Source of the DNA: Clostridia bacterium | GTDB lineage: Bacteria > Bacillota > Clostridia > Christensenellales > CAG-138 | Length of the DNA: 18,123 nt | Assembly: GCA_016292635.1 (NCBI GenBank) | Contig: JAEDIC010000029.1 | Span: forward strand, 1-18,123 | Direction: 5' to 3' | Shown here: positions 11,957 to 18,123 of the stretch, piece after piece | Layout of the letters: every line of letters starts with the position of its first letter | How positions within the stretch are numbered: the first letter of the stretch is position 1 | Made by a program: the position numbers and the translations under genes | Notes under the pieces: model-generated | Told to the model about the DNA's origin: nothing | Database searches by the model: none | What the model saw: the letters and a program-made list of their open reading frames with translations, nothing else

Positions 11957-13717
11957 ATGGACATCACCATTCAAATGCGCAGCATAGACCTGCTTATAAA
12001 GCTTCTTAAGAGGGATACCGAAGGCATCCCCCAATACGGCTACGCAAAGCAGAAGCAGGAGCCGGAAACACTGCTCGTTGAACAGCCTCTGCCACGCTGC
12101 ACCCCTGAGGAGGCAGGCATAAGCAGTTCAGTGGTGGAGCGGCTTTTCCGCTCCGTGGCGGATGAGGTGGACTCCCTTGGAGTTCACGGCATGATGCTGC
12201 TTAGGGATGGCAGGGTGTTTGCCGAGGGGTACTGGGCGCCATACCGCCCCGAGGTGCCCCATATGCTGTACTCCGCCAGCAAGAGCATAGTTTCCACCGC
12301 CATAGGCATGGCATACGACGAAGGCCTCATAGACCTTGACCGCCGCCTTGAGGAGATATTTACGGAATATCCCCCTCCATCAAACAAATGGGCAAGGCTG
12401 CTCACATTGCGGAACCTGCTCACCATGAGCACCGGCGTTCGCTTCAATGAGATAGGCAGCGCATTGGATAAGGACTGGGCAAAGATGTTCCTTGAATCCT
12501 CCCCCCGGTTTGAACCGGGCACCCAGTTTGAATACAACTCCCTCAATACATATATGCTGTCCGCAGCCCTTCAAAGGATCACCGGGCAGAGTGTTACGGA
12601 GTTCCTTACCCCAAGGCTGTATGAGCCGCTTGGCATAAACAACCACGCCTGGGAAAAGTGCCCCATGGGCATAGAAAAGGGAGGCTGGGGACTTAGCCTC
12701 TGCATGGAGGACCTTGCAAAGATAGCTCAGCTGTATCTTAACAAGGGTATGTGGCAGGGCCGCCGTCTGCTGAGCGAGGAATGGATTGCCATGGCCACCT
12801 CCCCCCAGATAGCCACTCCAAACGGGGAGCTGAATCAGGGCTACGGCTTCCAGATATGGATGAACGCGAACAACGTATACCAGTTCAACGGGGCATTCGG
12901 ACAGTACGCCGTAATGTTCCCGGATAAAAATGCCGCCGCCGTAATATTCAGCGGCAGCGGTCAGCTTTTCGCCAAGACATCCCTTATGAATATGCTGGCC
13001 TCCTGCCTTTGGAGCGCGGGGGATGAGCCCCTTCCGGAATATCCGGAAGGATACCGCAGGCTTAGAGAATACACCGGCCATATGGTATTTTCTCCAACGC
13101 CCTCACGGCCCGGCCTGGGCGCAGATCCGCAGCAGTTTGACCTGCTTATGAAAAAGCTGGACGGCAAAGAATACCGCCTTAACGACACCAGCGGCTCCCT
13201 CTTTCCCCAGCCCCTTCAAAGCGTACACGGCTGTTTCAGCCTTGGCGCAGACATAATCCGCTTTTCAAAGCAGGATGAGAACACCCTTGCGGTAACATTT
13301 TACGAGCACTTTGAGCGCAACACACTGTATGTCAAACGGGACGGCGGCCTTGCCGATTCCCGCTACGGCATTAAGGAGGAGCGCCACCTTGTTTCCACCC
13401 GGGGCGTATGGATGTATGACGAGGATGAGATGTGCCTTACCCTGTTTGCGAGCTTCATTGAGACCCCGGATACCCGCATAATAGAGATGCGCATGATGGG
13501 GGAAAATATTGAAGTGATATTCGATGAGAGGCCCTCTGCGGAAGACGCAACCAAAATGCTTCTGGAGCTTGCGGGGCTTATGGATGAAAAAACCATAAAG
13601 CGCCTTGCGCCCGCAATGAAGCACGTTCCGGGCTTCAATGAAAACACCATAAACGACCTTGTGAAGAAATACGCCGCTCCCCGTGCCTTTGGCCGCGTGG
13701 TGCATTGTCACGATTGA
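11957..13717 (+). CDS. Class C beta-lactamase-like serine hydrolase with extra C-terminal domain
   Basis: The 586-residue protein belongs to the beta-lactamase/penicillin-binding (serine hydrolase) family. The SxxK motif is S106-A-S-K109 (YSASKS) and the YxN-type motif is Y193-N194-S195. LLTMSTGV (154-161) and GYGFQIW are typical of the fold. The KTG-equivalent is not obvious; NGAFGQYAVMFPD at the expected place is the usual HGG-type substitute. The hydrolase domain spans about 45-375. Some 200 residues beyond it (about 385-586) form a C-terminal part I do not recognise. There is no signal peptide, so it appears cytoplasmic, arguing against an antibiotic-resistance role; esterase or peptidase activity is more likely. 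The ribosome binding site is GGAGG 6 nt before the ATG. Gaps of 19 and 20 nt to its neighbours place it in an operon. Confidence 0.9.
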   Translation: MDITIQMRSIDLLIKLLKRDTEGIPQYGYAKQKQEPETLLVEQPLPRCTPEEAGISSSVVERLFRSVADEVDSLGVHGMMLLRDGRVFAEGYWAPYRPEVPHMLYSASKSIVSTAIGMAYDEGLIDLDRRLEEIFTEYPPPSNKWARLLTLRNLLTMSTGVRFNEIGSALDKDWAKMFLESSPRFEPGTQFEYNSLNTYMLSAALQRITGQSVTEFLTPRLYEPLGINNHAWEKCPMGIEKGGWGLSLCMEDLAKIAQLYLNKGMWQGRRLLSEEWIAMATSPQIATPNGELNQGYGFQIWMNANNVYQFNGAFGQYAVMFPDKNAAAVIFSGSGQLFAKTSLMNMLASCLWSAGDEPLPEYPEGYRRLREYTGHMVFSPTPSRPGLGADPQQFDLLMKKLDGKEYRLNDTSGSLFPQPLQSVHGCFSLGADIIRFSKQDENTLAVTFYEHFERNTLYVKRDGGLADSRYGIKEERHLVSTRGVWMYDEDEMCLTLFASFIETPDTRIIEMRMMGENIEVIFDERPSAEDATKMLLELAGLMDEKTIKRLAPAMKHVPGFNENTINDLVKKYAAPRAFGRVVHCHD

Positions 13718-13737
13718 TGCGTAAGGAGGGCAGCGCC

Positions 13738-14661
13738 ATGGCAAACCCCGTGCTTGCGCTTATGGCCGCCGGAATGGGCAGCCGCTTCGGCGGGCTGAAA
13801 CAGCTTCAGCCCGTGGATGACAATGGGCACCTGCTCATGGATTTTTCCGTATACGACGCCCTCAGGGCGGGATTTCGGGATATAGTTTTTATAATCAAAA
13901 GGGAAAACCTTGCGGACTTTGAGGGGACCGTTGGCTGCCGCATACGGGGTCATGCCAACATCGCCTACGCCTTTCAGGATATGACCATGCTGCCGCCCGG
14001 CGTATCCCTGCCGATGGGACGCGCAAAGCCCCTTGGCACCACCCATGCGGTGCTCTGCGCCGCCGAGGCCATAGCGGGCCGCCCCTTCGCCGCCATAAAT
14101 GCGGACGATTACTACGGCCCTGAGGCGTTCCGCCTGCTGTATGGGCATTTATCCGCAAATGGCCCTGACGACGAGCATTTCATGGTAAGCTATCTCCTTG
14201 AAAACACCCTTACGGAAAACGGCTCCGTCTCCCGCGGCATATGCGGCATAGAAAACGGCTTGCTCACCCACATTGTGGAGCGCAAACGGATATTCAAGAC
14301 TCCTTTCGGCGGAGAATATGAGGAGCCAAGCGGCCATCGTACCCCCATACCCGCCGGCACTCCCGTTTCCATGAACTGCTGGGGCTTCCGTCCCGGCATA
14401 ATGCGCCTGCTCAGGGAGGAATTTGCCGATTCCCTTCGCGCCGCCCTCCCCGTCCATCCCGATACCTTCGAGGACATACTGCCCACCGCCGTCCAGTCCC
14501 TGATGGCAAAGGACGCCATCAGGGTGAAGGCCCAAAGCAGTCCGGATCGCTGGTTCGGCGTCACCTATCGTGAGGACAAGCTCTCCGTTGCCCAGGCCAT
14601 TGCCCGACTGAAGGCCGACGGTCTGTATCCGGAGAGGCTGTGGGGGGGCAAAGAGATATAG
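13738..14661 (+). CDS. Sugar-phosphate nucleotidyltransferase-like protein (NTP_transferase family)
   Basis: The 307-residue soluble protein has the nucleotidyltransferase signature AAGMGSRFGGLKQ (10-22), which binds the NTP phosphates, then KPLGTTHAVLCA (97-108) and NADDYYG (121-127), whose aspartates would bind magnesium. Such proteins transfer a nucleotidyl group to a sugar phosphate, choline phosphate or similar acceptor; the acceptor cannot be read from sequence. The frame opens at 13705, but ATG 13738 is preferred: AAGGAGG lies about 8 nt upstream and the fold starts directly at PVLALMAAG. It is the last gene of the operon (20-nt gap), with a strong terminator at 14703-14738. Pairing with a serine hydrolase and DUF975 protein suggests a role in envelope or small-molecule modification, which is inference. 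Confidence 0.88.
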   Translation: MANPVLALMAAGMGSRFGGLKQLQPVDDNGHLLMDFSVYDALRAGFRDIVFIIKRENLADFEGTVGCRIRGHANIAYAFQDMTMLPPGVSLPMGRAKPLGTTHAVLCAAEAIAGRPFAAINADDYYGPEAFRLLYGHLSANGPDDEHFMVSYLLENTLTENGSVSRGICGIENGLLTHIVERKRIFKTPFGGEYEEPSGHRTPIPAGTPVSMNCWGFRPGIMRLLREEFADSLRAALPVHPDTFEDILPTAVQSLMAKDAIRVKAQSSPDRWFGVTYREDKLSVAQAIARLKADGLYPERLWGGKEI

Positions 14662-14702
14662 CAGATAGGTTAATTCCGAATAAACAGCCTTGTACCATTT
14701 TC

Positions 14703-14738
14703 CAAATTTGGCCTCAGTGGGAGGCCGAATTTGTTTTT
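14703..14738 (+). terminator. Strong terminator of the 11143-14661 operon
   Basis: CAAATTTGGCCTC (14703-14715) pairs with GAGGCCGAATTTG (14721-14733), 13 bp with one T-G pair and a 5-nt loop, followed by TTTTT. Confidence 0.9.
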
Positions 14739-14759
14739 GGGGGGCGGGAGGGACTCCCA

Positions 14760-14892
14760 AATGCCTCCCTGTATAAAGGAGACCGGCGGCGCGGCCTTTT
14801 GATGGATTGCCTTATTACCGCTATCCTGACTATCTGTCATTGCAAACCAGTAAAGAGACTGTTTGATCCGTACACCCTTGCGAGGAAAAGGG
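14760..14892. repeat. Decayed dispersed-repeat material in the intergenic spacer
   Basis: The 369-nt spacer before the kynureninase gene holds no credible ORF. GCCTCCCTGTATAAAGGAG (14763-14781) and TGTCATTGCAAACCAGTAAA (14835-14854) with ATCCGTACACCCTTGCGAGG (14866-14885) resemble, from memory, two intergenic repeat types common in gut Clostridia. The second ends in a small hairpin, CCCTT/AAGGG (14875-14892). Assignment to named families cannot be made here. Confidence 0.4.
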
Positions 14893-14967
14893 CAAAGGCC
14901 GGTTCCGCGGCGGGTAAGATATTGGTGATGGGGATATAAAGCAGCAATTGCCGCTCCAAATTCCCCC

Positions 14968-14995
14968 TTGCGCAAGCGGATAAATGATGTATTAT
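14968..14995 (+). promoter_or_regulatory. Promoter candidate for the kynureninase gene
   Basis: TTGCGC (14968-14973), a 16-nt spacer and TATTAT (14990-14995). The -35 lies within the palindrome CTTGCGCAAG, a possible operator. The leader to ATG 15031 is about 30 nt. Confidence 0.5.
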
Positions 14996-15030
14996 ACATA
15001 TATAAACCCACTATATTAGGAGGATATCCC

Positions 15031-16311
15031 ATGGACGCTTTCACCACCGCCCCTGCCTGCGCGGCAATGCTGGATAAGCAGGACCCCATCGCCCTGCTGA
15101 GGGACAGATACTACGTTAAAGAGGGCCAGATATATATGGACGGCAACTCTCTGGGTCTTTGCTCAAAGGACGCGGAGGAGGCGGTGCTTCGGGTGCTGTC
15201 GGACTGGAAGGAGTACGGCATAGGCGTATGGAGCGGCGCACCTACCAATTATTTCCTTTATCAGGATATATTGGGCGAAAGGCTCTCACGTCTCATAAAC
15301 GCGGACCCGGAGGAAGTTACGGTATGCACAAATACCACCATAAACGTTCATCAGTGCGTGGCTACCTTCTACCACCCCACCAGTGAAAGGTACAAGATAC
15401 TCATTGATGAGCTGAATTTCCCATCCGACCGCTATGCCGTCGCAAGTCAGGTGCGGCTGAAAGGTTATGACCCGGAGGATGCGGTAAAGGTTGTAAAGAG
15501 CCGTGACGGGCGTATGATAGAAGAAGCGGATGTGGTTGCCGCCATGACGGAGGATGTGGCGATGATACTGCTGCCCGCGGTGCTTTATCGCAGCGCACAG
15601 CTGCTGGATATGCAGTATCTTACCAAAGAAGCCCATGCCCGGGGCATAATCATAGGCTTTGACCTTTGCCATTCCATAGGCGCTGTGGATCATGACTTTA
15701 AGGCCATAAACTGCGACTTTGCAATATGGTGCAATTATAAATACCTCTCAGGCGGTCCCGGCGCAATCGCGGGATTGTACATCAACCGCAAGCACTTCGG
15801 CGTAATGCCCGGCCTTACCGGCTGGCAGGGCAACAAAAAGGAAACCCAGTTTGATCTGCTGCCGGACTTTGAGCCCGTAAACAACGCAGGCGCATGGCAG
15901 ACCGGAACACAACCCCTCCTCAGCATGGCCGCCATCGAGGGCGCGCTGAAGGTATACGAGAGTACGACCATGGGTGCGATTCGGGAAAAATCCCTTAAGA
16001 TTACAAGCTATCTCATGTACCTCATAGATGAGTGCCTTGCGAAATACGGCTTCTCGGTGGGCAATCCCAGGGAGGACTCCCGCAGGGGCGGTCATGTGGC
16101 CCTTGAGCACGACGACGCCATCCGCATAAACGAGGCGCTGAAGGCCCGCGGCGTCGTGCCGGATTTCCGTGCCCCCAATGTTATCCGCCTTGCGCCTGTT
16201 GCCCAGTATTGCTCATATACCGATGTTTACAACCTTGTGGGGATACTTGTGGACATCATGGAGAATAAGGAATACGAAAAGTATTCAAGCAAGCGGGGCA
16301 CAGTAGCATAA
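15031..16311 (+). CDS. kynU: Kynureninase (PLP-dependent)
   Basis: The 426-residue cytoplasmic enzyme would cleave kynurenine (or 3-hydroxykynurenine) to anthranilate (or 3-hydroxyanthranilate) plus alanine. Fold-type I PLP motifs are clear: MDGNSLGL (36-43), the phosphate-side TNTTINVHQC (100-109), FDLCHSIGAVDHDF (210-223) with cofactor aspartate D211 and H214, and WCNYKYLSGGPG (233-244) with Schiff-base lysine K237. LTGWQG (262-267) and WQTGTQPLLSM (289-299) follow as in bacterial KynU. Length matches (about 410-430). ATG 15031 is chosen for AGGAGG 7 nt upstream; the frame opens earlier at 14968. No tryptophan dioxygenase, formamidase or other kynurenine gene is nearby, so it probably acts on imported kynurenine or an analogue. 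It is flanked by spacer and by the riboswitch promoter, so it looks monocistronic. Confidence 0.93.
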   Translation: MDAFTTAPACAAMLDKQDPIALLRDRYYVKEGQIYMDGNSLGLCSKDAEEAVLRVLSDWKEYGIGVWSGAPTNYFLYQDILGERLSRLINADPEEVTVCTNTTINVHQCVATFYHPTSERYKILIDELNFPSDRYAVASQVRLKGYDPEDAVKVVKSRDGRMIEEADVVAAMTEDVAMILLPAVLYRSAQLLDMQYLTKEAHARGIIIGFDLCHSIGAVDHDFKAINCDFAIWCNYKYLSGGPGAIAGLYINRKHFGVMPGLTGWQGNKKETQFDLLPDFEPVNNAGAWQTGTQPLLSMAAIEGALKVYESTTMGAIREKSLKITSYLMYLIDECLAKYGFSVGNPREDSRRGGHVALEHDDAIRINEALKARGVVPDFRAPNVIRLAPVAQYCSYTDVYNLVGILVDIMENKEYEKYSSKRGTVA

Positions 16312-16376
16312 TATCAGGCAAAATCAACAAAGCCCCTTCAACGAATGGCGGCGAAGCGTTTTCCCTCCCGTCCCCC

Positions 16377-16405
16377 TTGCGGGAGCTATGTGTATATAGT
16401 ATAAT
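16377..16405 (+). promoter_or_regulatory. Sigma-A promoter of the FMN riboswitch-ribU transcript
   Basis: TTGCGG (16377-16382), a 17-nt spacer and a perfect TATAAT (16400-16405). Transcription would start around 16412, exactly at the beginning of the riboswitch. Confidence 0.8.
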
Positions 16406-16410
16406 TATAT

Positions 16411-16543
16411 CAGCTTCGGGGGGTGGTGAAATTCCACACCGGCGGTGATGGGGCATATGCCCACAAGTCCGCGAGCCCTTGCCCATGGCGGGGCCGAATC
16501 GGTCAGAATCCGATACCGACGGTATAGTCCGGATGAAAGAGGC
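16411..16543 (+). promoter_or_regulatory. FMN riboswitch (RFN element)
   Basis: The RFN hallmarks run in order: CTTCGGGG, GGTGAAATTCCACACCGGCG with GGTGAT, AGTCCGCGAGC, a paired arm around GAATCGGTCAGAATCCGAT, then ACCGACGGTATAGTCCGGAT and GAAAGA. It senses flavin mononucleotide and, with the terminator at 16574-16601, should turn off ribU when FMN is plentiful. Confidence 0.95.
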
Positions 16544-16573
16544 TGCACAATGCAGATTTCGCATATTTGTTCC

Positions 16574-16601
16574 CCCCCGCAAGGCTTTTGCGGGGGTTTT
16601 T
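16574..16601 (+). terminator. Riboswitch-controlled terminator (expression platform) of ribU
   Basis: CCCCCGCAA (16574-16582) pairs perfectly with TTGCGGGGG (16588-16596) around GGCTT, followed by TTTTT. It lies about 30 nt after the aptamer and 47 nt before the ribU ATG, the position expected for an FMN-dependent attenuator. Confidence 0.9.
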
Positions 16602-16647
16602 GTGCAGTTTCCCCAAATATTATTTTTGTGGGAGGAAGCAATATCCG

Positions 16648-17199
16648 ATGAAAAGCGAAAAAACCAACCTTCTTGTAAAAAAGGGCCTGCTCTGCGCCCT
16701 GTCCCTGGTGCTGATGTACCTTGTCCGTTTTCCTATTTTTCCCGCCGCGCCATACCTTGAATACGACATGGCGGATGTGCCCATTCTTATAGGCACATTC
16801 ATGTACGGCCCTGCCGCCGGCCTGCTCATCACCGCCGTGGTAAGCATACTTCAGTGGCTCCTTGTGTCCCCCGCCAGCGGCTGGGTGGGCGGACTGATGC
16901 ACTTTTTTGCAACAGGCGGCTTCGTGTTGGTTGCCGGGCTCATTTACCGTTCCAGGCACACACGGGGCGGTGCCGTGCTGGCCCTCCTTGCCGGATCTCT
17001 GGTTATGACAGCTATTATGGTGCCGCTGAATCTGTACTTTACCGTCCATTACAACGGCATGCCCGCCGAGGCGGTAAGGGCCATGATATGGCCCGTCATA
17101 ATCCCCTTCAACTTGTGTAAGGGCGGCATCAACTCCGTTGTCACCTTCCTGCTGTATAAACGGGCAGGCAAGGTGCTGGGCCTGATAAAGAGCAAATAG
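16648..17199 (+). CDS. ribU: Riboflavin transporter RibU (ECF transporter S component)
   Basis: This 183-residue integral membrane substrate-binding subunit takes up riboflavin together with the shared ECF energising module (EcfA/A'/T), encoded elsewhere. About six membrane segments are visible. The RibU-type stretch FPAAPYLEYDMADVPILIGT (31-50) followed by GPAAGL, and the C-terminal PFNLCKGGINSVVTFLLYKR (153-172), are characteristic. Length fits the family (about 180-200). ATG 16648 follows GGAGGAAG by about 10 nt; the longer open frame from 16567 would overlap the riboswitch terminator and is rejected. Control by the upstream FMN riboswitch supports the substrate assignment. A terminator follows at 17217-17240. 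Confidence 0.95.
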   Translation: MKSEKTNLLVKKGLLCALSLVLMYLVRFPIFPAAPYLEYDMADVPILIGTFMYGPAAGLLITAVVSILQWLLVSPASGWVGGLMHFFATGGFVLVAGLIYRSRHTRGGAVLALLAGSLVMTAIMVPLNLYFTVHYNGMPAEAVRAMIWPVIIPFNLCKGGINSVVTFLLYKRAGKVLGLIKSK

Positions 17200-17216
17200 C
17201 GGCATTTAAAAAGCAG

Positions 17217-17240
17217 AAAGCGGCCTATAGCCGCTTTTTT
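17217..17240 (+). terminator. Terminator after ribU (possibly bidirectional)
   Basis: AAAGCGGC (17217-17224) pairs with GCCGCTTT (17230-17237) around CTATA, with the T run extending to 17240. Read on the minus strand the same stem is followed by CTGCTTTTTAAA, so it may also end the convergent gene at 17292-17963. Confidence 0.85.
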
Positions 17241-17291
17241 AATAAGGTCGTTTTTTCTCTTATCCGGCAAGGGAAATATCGCAATACCACT

Positions 17292-17963
17292 TTATATTCC
17301 CTTCATCCTGTAATCGTCCATCTTGTGGGAGAACAGCTCCTTTGTTGATGGAGGCGTATAGCTGATGCAGTTTGCCCCGGCGGCGATAGTGGCGGCGATG
17401 GTTGCGCCGGTGGGGCCGCCTGTGGCGATAATGGGTATCTTGGGAAATCTTTCCCGAATGGAGCGAACAACTTCGGGGGTGCGTTCCGCCGCTGATATGT
17501 TCAGTATGGACACGCCCGCATCCAGCCGGGCCTGAATATCGGTATTTTCATTCAGCACCGTAGCCACTATGGGTATATCTATGGAATTAGCCACCATACT
17601 GATGGTGTCGTTGCCCATGGGGGCATTCACCACCACCCCGGAAGCGCCCTGTGCCTCCGCGTCCATGGCAAGGCGAACGGTGCGCATACCGCCTGTTATT
17701 CCACCGCCTACACCGCACAGCACGGGTATGCATGAGGCCTGTATTATGGCATGGGATATGACCTGCTGCGGGGTGAAGGGGTATACCGCGAGCACCGCGT
17801 CCGCATTGGTGTTGCGTATGATGGCGATGTCGGTAGTGAATATGAGGGACTTGATGCGCCGCCCCAGTATTACGATGCCGCTGCATTGCCAGATCTCCTC
17901 CGGCACCGCCACGATATGGGCGCGAAGGTCGCCGGTTATGGTGGGTAAATGCCTGTTTTCCAT
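17292..17963 (-). CDS. Conserved TIM-barrel-like protein of unknown function (often labelled 'hydrolase')
   Basis: This 223-residue soluble protein belongs to a clostridial family I recognise from its near-invariant segments IKSLIFTTDIAIIRNTNADA (38-57), CGVGGGITGG (83-92) and GVVVNAPMGNDTI (109-121). The glycine-rich IATGGPTGATI (179-189) and AGANCISYTPPS (195-206) resemble the phosphate-binding strands of beta/alpha barrels of the NanE/ThiE/indole-glycerol type. No catalytic residue can be assigned with confidence and the reaction is unknown; the 'hydrolase' label is unsupported by motifs. ATG 17963 follows an AAAGGA site by about 10 nt. It is transcribed toward ribU, sharing the terminator between them, from a good promoter at 17995-18024. 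Confidence 0.8.
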   Translation of the reverse strand: MENRHLPTITGDLRAHIVAVPEEIWQCSGIVILGRRIKSLIFTTDIAIIRNTNADAVLAVYPFTPQQVISHAIIQASCIPVLCGVGGGITGGMRTVRLAMDAEAQGASGVVVNAPMGNDTISMVANSIDIPIVATVLNENTDIQARLDAGVSILNISAAERTPEVVRSIRERFPKIPIIATGGPTGATIAATIAAGANCISYTPPSTKELFSHKMDDYRMKGI

Positions 17964-17994
17964 GCTGGGCCATCCTTTCTTTTCCGTTATTTTA

Positions 17995-18024
17995 ATTATA
18001 TTATACGTTTTTCCGTCCTTTCAA
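17995..18024 (-). promoter_or_regulatory. Sigma-A promoter for the 17292-17963 gene
   Basis: On the minus strand TTGAAA (18024-18019), an 18-nt spacer and TATAAT (18000-17995). A second overlapping TATAAT begins 5 nt earlier (18005-18000). Confidence 0.6.
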
Positions 18025-18073
18025 CGCTCCCTGCAAGTATTCTCAAAATGTATACAATTAATTCAATTTTTTA

Positions 18074-18123
18074 TCTTCTTTTCTTTTTCTTTTCACGGGA
18101 AAAGAAAAGAGAAAAGAAGCAAA
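18074..18123. repeat. Terminal 50-bp inverted repeat, right copy
   Basis: Exact reverse complement of 4-53, with the same 20-bp hairpin (stem 18075-18094 with 18099-18119, loop 18095-18098). It lies upstream of the promoter of the 17292-17963 gene and runs to the last base of the window, so the repeat may continue beyond it. Confidence 0.9.

Noticed and set aside
11957..13717. Antibiotic-resistance beta-lactamase
   Set aside because: The SxxK and YxN motifs only show the serine hydrolase fold. There is no signal peptide and no clear KTG motif, and the long extra C-terminal domain and operon context do not fit a resistance enzyme.
16405..17205. 266-codon minus-strand frame across the riboswitch and ribU
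   Set aside because: It runs antisense through the FMN riboswitch and the ribU coding region, both confidently identified on the plus strand.
4..18123. The whole window as a transposon bounded by its terminal inverted repeats
   Set aside because: There is no transposase or integrase of its own (only two dead IS3-type remnants) and the content is ordinary chromosomal genes. A dispersed repeat at contig ends is simpler.

Overview
The window reads as an 18-kb piece of an anaerobic Bacillota genome, most likely class Clostridia. The reasons are strong AGGAGG-type ribosome binding sites, sigma-A-like promoters, many Clostridia-typical families (DUF1846, DUF975, DUF1292, YitT, PepV, RibU under an FMN riboswitch, a stand-alone ferredoxin-thioredoxin-reductase-like protein), heavy use of ATA for isoleucine in a moderately GC-rich background, and no respiratory genes. 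Most of it is chromosomal housekeeping and accessory metabolism. I see no phage, conjugative, CRISPR or recognisable defence locus.

Layout. Positions 4-53 and 18074-18123 are a perfect 50-bp inverted repeat, itself a long purine/pyrimidine hairpin, bracketing everything else. Left block, minus strand: DUF1846 protein (2848-4332), a terminator, YitT membrane protein (1883-2746), a terminator, then a two-gene unit of PepV-type dipeptidase (324-1682) and a 65-residue three-CxC iron-sulfur protein (114-311). At 4511-4797 lies an internally deleted IS3-type remnant. Plus strand next: YhhN family protein (4924-5607) and an alpha/beta hydrolase fused to a multi-spanning membrane domain (5738-7732). 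A second decayed IS3-type element (about 7807-8410) follows. Minus strand again: TrmO-like tRNA methyltransferase (8444-9151), and an ECF sigma factor (TTG start) overlapping a single-span putative anti-sigma factor (9260-10484), with a candidate ECF-type promoter upstream.

From 10743 to 17199 everything is on the plus strand: DUF1292 protein; a tight operon of DUF975 membrane protein, class-C-beta-lactamase-like serine hydrolase and sugar-nucleotidyltransferase-like protein (11143-14661), closed by a strong terminator; a repeat-derived spacer; a stand-alone kynureninase (15031-16311); and an FMN riboswitch with terminator controlling the riboflavin transporter RibU (16411-17199). The window closes with a minus-strand conserved TIM-barrel-like protein of unknown function (17292-17963).

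The most distinctive points are the hairpin inverted repeats at both ends, the minimal FTR-like protein coupled to a dipeptidase, the hydrolase-membrane fusion, the ECF promoter candidate, the DUF975/serine hydrolase/nucleotidyltransferase operon, the lone kynureninase, and a hairpin covering the transposase ribosome binding site in the second IS remnant. I did not find a clearly new multi-gene system; the best candidates for unexplored biology are the 11143-14661 operon and the sigma/anti-sigma pair.
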